A stretch of DNA of 43,112 bases from Clostridiales bacterium (lineage in GTDB: Bacteria; Bacillota; Clostridia; Lachnospirales; Lachnospiraceae), in NCBI GenBank assembly GCA_020860565.1, contig JAJBUA010000025.1:1-43112 (forward strand), given 5' to 3'. Below the pieces are notes generated by a model, which worked only from the letters and a program-made list of their open reading frames with translations, made no database searches and had not been told where the DNA came from. The position numbers were made by a program, and so were the translations under genes. The number at the start of each line of letters is the position of its first letter. Within the stretch, counting starts at the first letter, position 1. Of the stretch, positions 15,810-24,235 are shown piece after piece.

Positions 15810-16346
15810 CTACGGATGAACCAGCAGCGTCCCATTCTGATCGTAGAAAAAGACGCGCGCACCGGTATTTTTTCTCATGCCTTTTTCGAATGGCCGGAAC
15901 GGCTGTACGCCTCCATGCACACGATACAGGCTGTTGATTTTCTCTGTAACTCCGCGGTAATACCAGGACTTCTCCGCATTGTTCAGTTCTTCCCATACGC
16001 TGCTGTCGATATAAACGCGGAATTCTCCGTTATTCATCTCCCGCACACTTTCAAACCCCTCATAAGCAGAAAGAGCTTCGGTCAGACTGGTCTGCATCGC
16101 GCTGCGGCTGCGTTCCGAGCCCCGCACGGTCCCCACTCCGATCCCCACGACAAACGCCACCATGACCACAAGGAAGACTGCCGCCACAGCCACGACTCTG
16201 CGCGCGGTCCGTGCATGAAAATCAGCCAGACTTTTTTTACGTGTAAAATTTTCCGCCAGTTTAATGTCGGTGAGATCCGGGTTATCCTCAGCATAACTTC
16301 GGTACTCGGCTTCGGTACGGATATCATGAATCGCAGATAGTTTCAT
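15810..16346 (-). CDS. Single-pass membrane protein of unknown function
   Basis: I do not recognise this 178-residue protein. It has a charged N-terminal cytosolic part (about 1-50), one hydrophobic helix at about 51-73, and an extracytoplasmic part of about 100 residues with WEELNNAEKSWYYRGV and FFYDQNGTLLVHP. No signal-peptidase or lipobox site is clear. The ATG lies six bases after AAAGGAGGG. It has its own terminator, and 131 bases separate it from the upstream AEC gene, so it may be a monocistronic unit. A regulator-linked or anti-sigma-like role is conceivable from the layout, but no motif supports it. Confidence 0.75.
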   Translation of the reverse strand: MKLSAIHDIRTEAEYRSYAEDNPDLTDIKLAENFTRKKSLADFHARTARRVVAVAAVFLVVMVAFVVGIGVGTVRGSERSRSAMQTSLTEALSAYEGFESVREMNNGEFRVYIDSSVWEELNNAEKSWYYRGVTEKINSLYRVHGGVQPFRPFEKGMRKNTGARVFFYDQNGTLLVHP

Positions 16347-16477
16347 TCTGAGCCCTCCTTTGTCATAGAATGATGTTACATAATTCCCTGTGAAAGTAAA
16401 CCGATGCGCCGCCGCTACAACGCATCACCACGTATAAACGGCAGATTTTTCTTTTCTATAAGACCTCTCTCGGCCGC

Positions 16478-17401
16478 TCACATCTGATACAGCATTACCA
16501 TAACCGGCATCGTAATGATGCAGAAAATCGTCGTCGCGACATTGATCGCGCTCGCATACTCGGCGTCGCCGCCGTACACCTGCGCCATCATCGTAATCGT
16601 ATTGGCCGACGGCGTCATCGTCGCCAGCAGGCTGATCAGCAGGATCGTCTCGCCGTTTTCCGCCAGGCTGGCCAGTCCGCTGACCTTAAAAAATGTCAGG
16701 ACAATCAGCGGTACCGCGATCAGCCGCAGCGGCACAATCATCAGCAGGCGTTTATAAGAAAGCAGTTTCTTCAGATCCATACTGCCGATCAGCATTCCCG
16801 TAATCAGCATCCCCAGCGGTCCCATCATATCGCTGACAGAATCCACCGCGTCCTGCACCGGCCCGGGGAAACGGATCCCCGTGGCGAACATCACAATCCC
16901 GATGGCGATCGCGATCATATTGATATTGGTGACGATTTTGCGGATATCCATCTTTGTCTCTCCGCAGATCGTGGACTTGGCATGCGTCCATAGGAGAATG
17001 AGCTGCACCGAGACAAAGGCGCTGGTATAGATGATCCATTCCTTTCCCAGCATCGCTGTGATCAACGGCACGATCAGCGCGGCCGCGTTCGAATAGATTA
17101 ATGACGTGCTCTCAACCGGGTCGAGCTTTAAGAGCCGTCCCGCCGGAATCGACAAAATGATCAGTCCGATATGAATGATCACCGCAGCTATCAGTGCCAG
17201 CAGCAGCCCTGACATCACTTCTGCCGTTGCGTCTACCTGAAAGGCGGACAGGATCATACACGGCATAACCAGATAGAGCTTCACTACGGAAAGCCCTTTG
17301 CTCTGCTCCGGTTTCAAAAGCTTCAGGCGCACAATCACGACGCCCATAATCAGGATCAGAAACAGGGAAATGATTTTTTTCAGAAGGATTAACGCTATCA
17401 T
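16478..17401 (-). CDS. AEC family (auxin efflux carrier-like) transporter
   Basis: This is a polytopic membrane protein of 307 residues with about eight to ten hydrophobic helices in two similar halves. The pattern LLKPEQSKGLSVVKLYLVMPCMILSAF near the N-terminus and a late TMTPSANTITMMAQVYGGD segment are typical of AEC permeases, many of which export or exchange organic anions and malate. The substrate cannot be read. I chose the ATG at 17401, seven bases after AAAGG; a TTG two codons upstream would be too near the RBS. It lies 51 bases downstream of the M20 amidohydrolase gene and is probably co-transcribed with it. Confidence 0.88.
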   Translation of the reverse strand: MIALILLKKIISLFLILIMGVVIVRLKLLKPEQSKGLSVVKLYLVMPCMILSAFQVDATAEVMSGLLLALIAAVIIHIGLIILSIPAGRLLKLDPVESTSLIYSNAAALIVPLITAMLGKEWIIYTSAFVSVQLILLWTHAKSTICGETKMDIRKIVTNINMIAIAIGIVMFATGIRFPGPVQDAVDSVSDMMGPLGMLITGMLIGSMDLKKLLSYKRLLMIVPLRLIAVPLIVLTFFKVSGLASLAENGETILLISLLATMTPSANTITMMAQVYGGDAEYASAINVATTIFCIITMPVMVMLYQM

Positions 17402-17452
17402 ATTCAAGCCTTTCTTTTCAGTCTTTTGTAACCCCCGCCGGCCGGCAGCTCC

Positions 17453-18898
17453 TTAATACGTATCCAGCGGCGGTTTTACATAGTCCGGCAGAGGGCAGGT
17501 ATAGTGACCGCCGTTGCGTGCCCGGACCTCCGCCTTAGCTGCCTCGATCACATCGGGCCGGTCCATCGTGCGGATGCAGCCCAGCGCAATCGCCTTAGCC
17601 GCGGTCAGCAGTCCTTTATGCCCCAGCGGACTGCAGGTCTGCGCGGTCATCTGCCAGGTGTGGCCGACATTACCGGCGCAGCAGGTCGCCACACGGTACT
17701 GCACAGTCGGAACTGCGGCAGCCACATCACCCACATCGGTAGAACCGCAGCTTGAGACGATCTTTTCCGGGTTAAAATGATGGATCTCCCCATCAAGCGG
17801 CTTTTCCCACACCGCGTCAATCCGATCTGCACCGTAAATCTGCGTCAGTTCTGAGCGGATGGACTGCTTCGTAAGATCATTATAAGACTCAAGAAATTCT
17901 CTGGCCAGCTGATAATCCGCTTCTTCCCAGACCGGGGCGCCGACTTCTGTCAGTGCCTCGTCGGCAATCTTTGCCAGAGCAAGATTGGGGATACATTCCG
18001 TAAACGCCATACACAGCTCATAGGTCATCTTTGTATCCGTCATGAGAACTGCTCCCTGAGCTACGCGCACAACACGTTCAAAAAGTTCCTTTACCTGATA
18101 CACATAGGGAGAACGCACCTCGTAGCGAACTGTCGCATGATCCTGCACAACATTCGGAGCCGTGCCGCCCGCATCGATATAAGCATAGTGAACCCGTGCT
18201 CCGTCGATCATGTGCTCACGCAGATAATTACAGCCCACGCTCATCAGTTCACAGGCGTCCAGAGCGCTCCGTCCCAGAAACGGGGTCGCGCCGGCATGCG
18301 CTGAGATTCCTTCAAAGTGAAAATTCGCTCCCATAATCGCGTTGTTATGCGTATCATCCACCTTATTGATAGGAGCCGGATGCCAGGTATAAACAAAATC
18401 CACATCGTCAAAAAGGCCCGCTCTCGCCATAAACTGTTTGGAACCGGCGCCTTCCTCTGCCGGACAGCCAAAATAAATCACGGTGCCGTCCCTCTGACTG
18501 GTTTTTAAATACTCTTTGACAGCAATCGCCCCGGCCAGTGCCCCGGCTCCCAGTGCGCTGTGCCCGCAGCCATGTCCCGGAGCTCCCTTCTCCAGTTCCT
18601 CCTTGACGGGGCTTCCTGCCTTCTGGTTCAGTGCGGACAGCGCATCGTATTCACCGAGAATACCGATCACCGGTTTGCCTGACCCGACGGAATAACGTCC
18701 AAGGAAACAGGTCGGGATCTCTGCCAGCCCTGTCTCCACTTCAAATCCTTCCTCTTCCAGAATATCGCAGAGAAGCTTCGCTGACTGATATTCCTTAAAT
18801 GCCAGTTCTGCATATTCCCAGATCCTGTCATTGGCGTCCAGGATCATCGCCGCCTTCTCATCAATCACTTTCGTGATAAATTCCAGTGTCTTATCCAT
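17453..18898 (-). CDS. M20 family amidohydrolase, AbgB-like
   Basis: This is a metal-dependent hydrolase of N-acyl amino acids or p-aminobenzoyl-glutamate-like amides. The 481-residue product has GEYDALSALNQ, the metal motif GHGCGHSALGAGALAG, FGCPAEEGAGSKQF with the catalytic Glu, an HAGATPFLGRSALDA dimerisation-domain motif, and CGSTDVGDVAAAVPT near the C-terminus. These match the AbgB/M20D branch. I chose the ATG at 18898, five bases after AGAGGA; the frame is open 33 codons further but without homology. The AEC transporter just downstream may export the product or import the substrate (inference). A strong promoter and a large inverted repeat lie upstream. Confidence 0.92.
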   Translation of the reverse strand: MDKTLEFITKVIDEKAAMILDANDRIWEYAELAFKEYQSAKLLCDILEEEGFEVETGLAEIPTCFLGRYSVGSGKPVIGILGEYDALSALNQKAGSPVKEELEKGAPGHGCGHSALGAGALAGAIAVKEYLKTSQRDGTVIYFGCPAEEGAGSKQFMARAGLFDDVDFVYTWHPAPINKVDDTHNNAIMGANFHFEGISAHAGATPFLGRSALDACELMSVGCNYLREHMIDGARVHYAYIDAGGTAPNVVQDHATVRYEVRSPYVYQVKELFERVVRVAQGAVLMTDTKMTYELCMAFTECIPNLALAKIADEALTEVGAPVWEEADYQLAREFLESYNDLTKQSIRSELTQIYGADRIDAVWEKPLDGEIHHFNPEKIVSSCGSTDVGDVAAAVPTVQYRVATCCAGNVGHTWQMTAQTCSPLGHKGLLTAAKAIALGCIRTMDRPDVIEAAKAEVRARNGGHYTCPLPDYVKPPLDTY

Positions 18899-18956
18899 AA
18901 TTATCCTCTGTTTCAGACCTCTCTTTTTCGGATTATTTAAAATACTTCTAAATAAT

Positions 18957-18985
18957 AGAATATCAGGTAAAAAAATTCGTGTCAA
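18957..18985 (-). promoter_or_regulatory. Predicted promoter of the amidohydrolase gene
   Basis: A perfect TTGACA and TATTCT are separated by 17 bases on the minus strand, about 59 bases before the ATG. The -10 box overlaps the proximal arm of the inverted repeat at 18960-19018. Confidence 0.7.
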
Positions 18986-19018
18986 CCTTACGCACATACA
19001 AATTTTTCCACCTGATAT
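18960..19018. promoter_or_regulatory. Inverted repeat spanning the amidohydrolase promoter
   Basis: The outer arms ATATCAGGT (18960-18968) and ACCTGATAT (19010-19018) are perfect, and the inner A/T-rich parts continue the pairing to 18 bases with two mismatches. The arms bracket the -35 box, and one overlaps the -10 box. It may be a two-site operator. It could also act as the terminator hairpin of the upstream ABC operon, because its 3' side on the minus strand runs into TATTCTATTATTT. Confidence 0.6.
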
Positions 19019-19032
19019 GAATTGAATTTCGT

Positions 19033-19797
19033 TTATAAAACTTTTCCCAGAAAATCAACTGTCCGCGGATTCTTCGGCGCTCCGAAGATCTCCTGCGGCG
19101 TACCCTTCTCCATGATAATCCCGTCCGCGATAAAGAAGACGCGGTCGCTGACCTCTCTCGCAAATCCCATCTCATGGGTGACGATCACGGTCGTCATGCC
19201 GGAATCTGCCAGATCCTGCACGACGCTCAGTACTTCCTTTACCATCTCCGGATCCAACGCGGACGTCGGCTCGTCGAAAAGCATGACCTCCGGCTCCATC
19301 GCAAGCGCACGTACGATCGCCAGTCGCTGCTTCTGTCCGCCGGAAAGCTTGCCCGGATACTCGTCCTTTTTATCCAGCAGTCCCACCCGCTCCAACAGCT
19401 GCAGTGCCTTCTCCTCAGCTTCGGCCTTCGGCACCTTTTTCTCCAGCATCGGCGCGATTGTGATATTTTCCAGCACCTTCAGATGGGGAAATACGTTATA
19501 GCCCTGAAATACCATCCCCAGATGCTGGCGGTACTGATCGATATTGACCGACTTATCCATAATATTTTTCCCGCGGTAATAAATCGTGCCGCCGGTTGGC
19601 TGCTCCAGCAGATTCAGACAGCGCAAAAACGTACTCTTGCCGCCGCCGCTGGGCCCGATCACCGATACAACCTCGCCTTCGTAGATGGACTCAGTGATGC
19701 CCTTTAATACTTCCAGCTTTCCGAAGGATTTCTTCAAACCCTCTACCTGAATGACCGGCTGTCTGCCCTCTGCATTCGATTTCTGATTAGCGTTCAC
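19033..19797 (-). CDS. Polar amino acid ABC transporter ATP-binding protein
   Basis: This is the cytosolic ATPase of a GlnQ/HisP-type uptake system (254 residues). Motifs seen are the Walker [10 protein letters not shown], the Q-loop in [11 protein letters not shown], the signature [17 protein letters not shown], the Walker [15 protein letters not shown], and the switch His in IVTHEMGFA. The start is a GTG at 19795-19797 inside the end of the permease gene, ten bases after GGAGG, so the two genes overlap by 11 bases. The substrate is not defined by the ATPase. Confidence 0.95.
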   Translation of the reverse strand: MNANQKSNAEGRQPVIQVEGLKKSFGKLEVLKGITESIYEGEVVSVIGPSGGGKSTFLRCLNLLEQPTGGTIYYRGKNIMDKSVNIDQYRQHLGMVFQGYNVFPHLKVLENITIAPMLEKKVPKAEAEEKALQLLERVGLLDKKDEYPGKLSGGQKQRLAIVRALAMEPEVMLFDEPTSALDPEMVKEVLSVVQDLADSGMTTVIVTHEMGFAREVSDRVFFIADGIIMEKGTPQEIFGAPKNPRTVDFLGKVL

Positions 19798-20452
19798 TCT
19801 GATTCAGCCTCCATTCTGCATATTTCAAAGCCTGACTAAGCACGGTCGTCACCAGCAGATAAATCAATCCGGCAATCAGGATAGATTCCACCTGACGGAA
19901 CGTCGCGGACGCCACGGTCTTATAAGAAGTCGTAAGTTCATTGACAAAGAATACCGATGCAAGGGAAACCTGCTTAACCATAACGATAAATTCATTGCCC
20001 AGTGCGGGAAGAATATTCTTGATGGCCTGCGGGAAAACAATCCTCGTCATGGTATGCAGCGACGTCATTCCCAGACTCCGCGCAGCCTCTGTCTGTCCGC
20101 GGTCAACCGCCTGAATACCGGCGCGGATAACCTCCGCCACATATGCGCTCGCGTTGATAATCAACGCAACAATGATGCAGAATGTATCCGACAGATTGAT
20201 TCCTGTGATCTTAGGCAGGAATATCCAGAAGAAATACAACTGCAGCAGGATCGGCGTGCCCCGCAGCACCCATACATAGAACTGGACAAACAGCTCCGCC
20301 GGCTTTAATTTCGTCAGACGCAGCACCGCCAGCAGGATCCCCAGCACGGTTCCCAATAATACCGTAATTACTGCCAGACACAGAGTTCCCGCCAGACCGC
20401 TTATGTAGACATAACTATATCGGTCCCATATTTTTATTACTGTTTCGATCAT
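19787..20452 (-). CDS. Polar amino acid ABC transporter permease
   Basis: This is an inner-membrane permease of the His/Glu/Gln/Arg/opine family. From the ATG at 20452 it has 221 residues, with about five helices and the cytoplasmic EAA loop [22 protein letters not shown] that contacts the ATPase. The frame is open for another 48 codons, but those bases form GC-rich hairpins, and the RBS GAGGAG lies nine bases before this ATG, which decides the start. It sits between the binding protein and ATPase genes in one operon. Confidence 0.93.
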   Translation of the reverse strand: MIETVIKIWDRYSYVYISGLAGTLCLAVITVLLGTVLGILLAVLRLTKLKPAELFVQFYVWVLRGTPILLQLYFFWIFLPKITGINLSDTFCIIVALIINASAYVAEVIRAGIQAVDRGQTEAARSLGMTSLHTMTRIVFPQAIKNILPALGNEFIVMVKQVSLASVFFVNELTTSYKTVASATFRQVESILIAGLIYLLVTTVLSQALKYAEWRLNQSER

Positions 20453-20476
20453 ACCGGCCATCTCCTCTTTCAAATC

Positions 20477-20590
20477 GAGCAGGGAGGTTTTCCTCCCGCT
20501 CGCCGCGCGAGCCGGGTGCGGCGCAGCCGCAAAATTCCTTACCCGGCTCTGCGCATAAAAGTCAGAGAAGCACGTCACACGGCTTCTCTG
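20477..20590 (-). promoter_or_regulatory. Three consecutive hairpins between the binding-protein and permease genes
   Basis: In transcript order there are CAGAGAAGC/GCTTCTCTG (20563-20590), GAGCCGGGT/ACCCGGCTC with an inner GCGGC/GCCGC hairpin (20509-20549), and GAGC.GGGAGG/CCTCCC.GCTC (20477-20501). No long T-run follows. They may stabilise the upstream message or lower read-through, giving more binding protein than permease, a common arrangement in such operons (inference). Confidence 0.65.
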
Positions 20591-20602
20591 CGACAAATTC
20601 TC

Positions 20603-21586
20603 TTACAGACCAAGACTTCTCGCGTATTCGCTGTATTCCTCGTACCACTCGTCATACTGTCCGGTCGGCACCAGCTCATTCAGAATCTCATTCACCTTAT
20701 CCAGCAGAGCGGTCTCGCCCTTTGTGATACCGATACGGGTTCCCTGTGTGGACTCGTCTACCTCAAATGCATAGTCCGGAACCACCATCAGCTTCCCTTC
20801 CGGATTCGCATCGATATACAACTGCGCGGTCTCCTTCGCTACGACTGCAACATCTGCCTTTCCTTCCTGTACCGTCAGATACGCATCGTTGGAGGAAGAA
20901 GTCCTTTTTAACTCTTTCATCGCCGGAATCTGCTGAGTCGCAAACAGTTCCTGCAGCGAACCTGCCTGACACACAACTACCTTATCCGCCAGATCATCCG
21001 GAGTTTTAATGTTCTCCTCATCTTCTTCCCGAATCATCAACCCATACTGAGTAATCTCTCCAAAACGATATCCCACCGACATCTCCATCGCTTCCGCACG
21101 TGCCGGGGTATAAGCCAGCGCGGAAATCGCCAGATCATATTTGCCGTCTGTAATACCGGTCAGCACTGCGTCAAATTCCAGTGGTATAATGTGGCATTCC
21201 ACGCCAAGCTGATCGGCGATATAACGGGCCAGCTCGATATCCGAACCAACGTATTTATCATCGCCCTGCTTGGACGGATCGATGAATTCATTCGGTGCAA
21301 AATACGGCTCCGTCGCAACCTCGATATAACCGCGCGCCAGAATATCATCCAGACGGCTGCCGCCATCTGCTGCTGCCTCTGTGCTCTCAGACTCAGCCGC
21401 TTCCGCCTCTATTGACTCTGTTCCGGCTGCCGATGCCTCCGTTTCCTCAGAAGTTGTCTCAACCGCCGTCGTCTCCGCTGCCACAGTAGGTGCGGTGCCC
21501 AGCGCCGAGCATCCGCTTAAGGCCGATACTGCCAGCATCGCCGCAACTCCAGTACCTGTTAATGTTTTCCAGAAATTTTTTTTCAT
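20603..21586 (-). CDS. Amino acid ABC transporter substrate-binding lipoprotein
   Basis: This is the extracytoplasmic binding protein (family 3, SBP_bac_3) of the uptake system. The 327-residue product starts with a lipoprotein signal peptide ending in ALSGC, so Cys26 would be lipidated. An acidic Thr/Ser/Glu/Ala-rich linker of about 50 residues follows. The binding domain then has VATEPYFAPNEFID, GSDIELARYIADQLG, FDAVLTGITDGKYDLAISAL and GIGITKGE-like segments. The ATG at 21586 follows a GGGAGAGGA run by 11 bases; an ATG eight codons upstream lies over that RBS. A consensus promoter lies upstream. The ligand is not evident; a polar or charged amino acid or cystine is plausible. Confidence 0.94.
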   Translation of the reverse strand: MKKNFWKTLTGTGVAAMLAVSALSGCSALGTAPTVAAETTAVETTSEETEASAAGTESIEAEAAESESTEAAADGGSRLDDILARGYIEVATEPYFAPNEFIDPSKQGDDKYVGSDIELARYIADQLGVECHIIPLEFDAVLTGITDGKYDLAISALAYTPARAEAMEMSVGYRFGEITQYGLMIREEDEENIKTPDDLADKVVVCQAGSLQELFATQQIPAMKELKRTSSSNDAYLTVQEGKADVAVVAKETAQLYIDANPEGKLMVVPDYAFEVDESTQGTRIGITKGETALLDKVNEILNELVPTGQYDEWYEEYSEYARSLGL

Positions 21587-21650
21587 AATATTAATTGTCC
21601 TCTCCCTCATTCCGCAGATACTTTAGTCTGCTAATGTGATAACATAGTGA

Positions 21651-21679
21651 ATTATATGGGATAAGACTGTCTGTGTCAA
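21651..21679 (-). promoter_or_regulatory. Consensus promoter of the amino acid ABC operon
   Basis: A perfect TTGACA and a perfect TATAAT are separated by 17 bases on the minus strand, about 65 bases before the binding-protein start. This is the best promoter match in the window. Confidence 0.8.
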
Positions 21680-21698
21680 GCATTTTTTCGTTTAAAAT

Positions 21699-21730
21699 GG
21701 AGCAGGAGGCGATTTTTCGCCTCCTGCTCC
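21699..21730. terminator. Terminator downstream of the M18 aminopeptidase gene
   Basis: Arms GGAGCAGGAGGCGA and TCGCCTCCTGCTCC make a perfect 14-bp stem with a TTTT loop, 14 bases past the aminopeptidase stop. ATTTT follows on the minus strand, and a longer T-rich stretch lies on the plus side. Confidence 0.8.
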
Positions 21731-21743
21731 TTTAGAAATTTTT

Positions 21744-23078
21744 TTATTTTCCGGTATCGTCATCCCGGATTTCATAAATTCCCGGCTCTGTCTCACAGAT
21801 ATGAATGTTATAAAAGCTTTCGGTTGCCTGGATCAGATAAAACGCATCCTGAATTCCTGCTGTCTCATACGAAGAATGCATCGCCAGCTGCGCAAGCCCG
21901 ATGTCCACGGTATTCACCGATACCTGCGACATGGCAATGTTCCCCAGGGTACTTCCGCCGTTCATATCCGAACGATTCGCAAAGAACTGAACCGGCACGC
22001 CTGCTTTTTCACAAATCATTTTAAACAGGGCAATACTCACCGCATCAGAGGTATATTTCTGTCCGGCATGGGATTTGATCACAATCCCTTCATTCATATA
22101 CACACAATTACATACATCGGTCTTTTCCGGGTAGTTCGGATGAACGGCATGCGCGTTATCGCAGCTCAGCATAAAACTGGAAGCAAGTGCTCTTGAAAGG
22201 TCTTCCGGTGTTTTTCCCAGCGCGGCATTGATGCGGGTCAGTACATCACAGAGGAAGGTAGACGCAGCCCCCTGCTTCGTTTGCGAACCCACCTCTTCAT
22301 TGTCAAAACACGCATATACACTGACGGATTCGCTGTTTTCTCCCCGTAAAAACCCCTGCAGGGATGCGTACGCGCACTCCAGATCATCCAGCCGCGGGCT
22401 GGAAATAAATTCACTCTCTGCGCCCCAGACAGAAGGCTCTGCCCGGTTATACAGATAGAGATCCGTACCGTATATCTGCTCAGTCTTCACTCCCAGCTCG
22501 TTCGCCACCAGGTTCTTTAACGCATCCGCATCCATTTTTCTTCCGCTGTAGACTGGCAGCATATCTTTCTGTTTATTCAGCGACTGTTTCTCATTCACTT
22601 CCCGGTTCATGTGAATTGCGAGACTCGGAATCATCAGAAGATCCCGGTCAATATTCAGAAGTCTGGATACAAGACTGTTCCCTTCTTTTACGATCACTCT
22701 TCCGGCCAGAGAAAGCGGTCTGTCGAACCAGGTGGAGCAAAGCATTCCCCCGTAGCCTTCCGTATTCAGAACCGTATATTTTCCTTTGACATCAATCTGT
22801 GCATTTTCTTTTAATTTAAAAGTCGGTGAATCGCTGTGGGATGCTGTAATATGGAAGCTGTAGTTCTCCATCTGTGTCCCGGTTTTAAAAGCCAGGACAC
22901 TGGAACCATTTCTTGTCACGTAATACCTTCCGCCCGGTCCTATATTCCAAACAGAGCCCTCATTCAGTCTCTCAAACCCTTCTTTTTCCAGTATGCCGCT
23001 GATATTTCCAATGGCATGGAAAGGCGTCGGCGAGCTTTTTATAAAAGGAACCAGTTTCTGTGCAATTTCTCTATCCAT
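21744..23078 (-). CDS. M18 family aminopeptidase
   Basis: This is a dinuclear zinc aminopeptidase, related to aspartyl aminopeptidase, that trims acidic or other N-terminal residues from peptides in the cytosol. The 444-residue product has HITASHSDSPTFKLK (metal His), CFDNEEVGSQTKQGA (catalytic and metal Glu), SCDNAHAVHPNYPEK (metal Asp), a SDMNGGSTLGNI motif and AMHSSYET with the last metal His. The ATG at 23078 follows AGGAGG by seven bases; the longer frame from 23111 is not supported. A short transporter-like remnant lies just upstream, between this gene and the glycosyltransferase. Confidence 0.95.
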   Translation of the reverse strand: MDREIAQKLVPFIKSSPTPFHAIGNISGILEKEGFERLNEGSVWNIGPGGRYYVTRNGSSVLAFKTGTQMENYSFHITASHSDSPTFKLKENAQIDVKGKYTVLNTEGYGGMLCSTWFDRPLSLAGRVIVKEGNSLVSRLLNIDRDLLMIPSLAIHMNREVNEKQSLNKQKDMLPVYSGRKMDADALKNLVANELGVKTEQIYGTDLYLYNRAEPSVWGAESEFISSPRLDDLECAYASLQGFLRGENSESVSVYACFDNEEVGSQTKQGAASTFLCDVLTRINAALGKTPEDLSRALASSFMLSCDNAHAVHPNYPEKTDVCNCVYMNEGIVIKSHAGQKYTSDAVSIALFKMICEKAGVPVQFFANRSDMNGGSTLGNIAMSQVSVNTVDIGLAQLAMHSSYETAGIQDAFYLIQATESFYNIHICETEPGIYEIRDDDTGK

Positions 23079-23100
23079 CGTATTTCCTCCTGTGAATCCT

Positions 23101-23208
23101 TTATCCGGCAAGTTTTTCCCTTTCCTCTTTAGCAGGCTTTGGCATAATCATTCCCAAAGCGGTGAGCACAATCGGTGTCATGACATTCAGGAGGAATGCT
23201 TTATGAGG
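23101..23208 (-). pseudogene. Remnant of a membrane transporter C-terminus
   Basis: An open frame without a ribosome binding site encodes about 35 residues that look like the last helix and charged tail of a transporter (AFLLNVMTPIVLTALG, then KPAKEEREKLAG and a stop). It runs out of homology at the end of the glycosyltransferase gene. A 9-base direct repeat, GCATTCCTC, occurs on both sides of that gene's stop codon. A deletion that removed the rest of the transporter would explain this. A new 26-residue small protein from the internal ATG is a weaker alternative. Confidence 0.45.
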
Positions 23209-24154
23209 AATGCTCTCTGACCGCGGTTTCGATATTCTCGGTCTCCTGCACGATATACACCGGCCGGTCCTTCAGCTCACTGAACATGATCGCCATATAC
23301 TCTCCGATAATCCCGACGATCAGGAAAAGAATTGCGAACATGAAACAGTTCAGGATCACAATGGTCGCGTATCCGCTGGGCGCACCCTGCCGTGTGAGGA
23401 GTGTGTAGACCATAACAATCACGCCCAGACAGGCTGCAAATCCGGCCGCAAACATTCCCAGCTTCAATGGCAGATTGGAAAAACACAGGATCGTATTCAT
23501 CGAAAACGCAAATAATTTGCGGATGCTGTACTTGCTCTCTCCCGCCACCCGTTCCCGCGCCTCATATTCGATCGTCGTTCTGCGAAAGCCGATATTCTGC
23601 ACATAGCCGCGCAGAAAACGCACTTTCTCCCGGTAATTTTCCCGCAGAACCTGAGCGGCCTGTCTCGATACGGCAAAGAAATCCGACGCTCCCGGTTCGA
23701 GCTTCACATCGGACATCCGGTTAATCACCCAGTAAAAGCCGGCGGAAGTCACATTTTTCAGCACGCCGGCGGAATGGTTGCCGGTCCGCACCATATGGAT
23801 CACGTCAAACCCGGCGTCCAGTTTTTCCACAATCTCAGGCAGATACTCCGGCGGATGCTGCAGGTCAGCGTCCATACATACCACGGCGTCCCCGGAAGCA
23901 TAATCAATCCCGGCGATCATCGCGGCCTCATGCCCGAAGTTGCGGGAAAACGAGATCACCTTGATCTCCGGATCTTCTTCCGCAAATTTTTTCAGCAGCG
24001 AAAGGCTGTTGTCTGCACTGCCGTCATTTACGAATAACAATTCATAATCCCAGGGAAGCGCCTTCAGGATCGGTTTTACCGTCCGGACAAACATCGGCAG
24101 CGCCTGTTCTTCGTTGTATACAGACACCACCACCGATAATACTTTCTTCATCAT
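23201..24154 (-). CDS. GtrB/DPM1-like membrane glycosyltransferase (GT2)
   Basis: The protein probably transfers a sugar from a nucleotide donor to undecaprenyl phosphate at the inner face of the membrane, giving a lipid-linked donor. Residues 1-230 are a GT2 domain with VVVSVYNEEQALPMF, the metal motif in CMDADLQHPPE, and KVRFLRGYVQNIGFRR. Two hydrophobic helices follow near residues 235-255 and 270-290. At 317 residues it matches the GtrB/YfdH type. The ATG lies five bases after GGAG. It is the last gene of the polysaccharide locus, and the two GT-C-like proteins upstream could use its product (inference). Confidence 0.92.
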   Translation of the reverse strand: MMKKVLSVVVSVYNEEQALPMFVRTVKPILKALPWDYELLFVNDGSADNSLSLLKKFAEEDPEIKVISFSRNFGHEAAMIAGIDYASGDAVVCMDADLQHPPEYLPEIVEKLDAGFDVIHMVRTGNHSAGVLKNVTSAGFYWVINRMSDVKLEPGASDFFAVSRQAAQVLRENYREKVRFLRGYVQNIGFRRTTIEYEARERVAGESKYSIRKLFAFSMNTILCFSNLPLKLGMFAAGFAACLGVIVMVYTLLTRQGAPSGYATIVILNCFMFAILFLIVGIIGEYMAIMFSELKDRPVYIVQETENIETAVREHSS

Positions 24155-24235
24155 TGATACTCCATCCTGCCGACATGTGTACTTTTACCAACATAAAGCA
24201 ACTCCGTTTGCACAGTTTCTGCCTCTTCCGATCTA

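Noticed and set aside
19787-20596. Longer permease start at 20596
   Set aside because: The extra 48 codons lie in hairpin-rich sequence and read as Arg/Ala-rich noise. A good RBS precedes the ATG at 20452.
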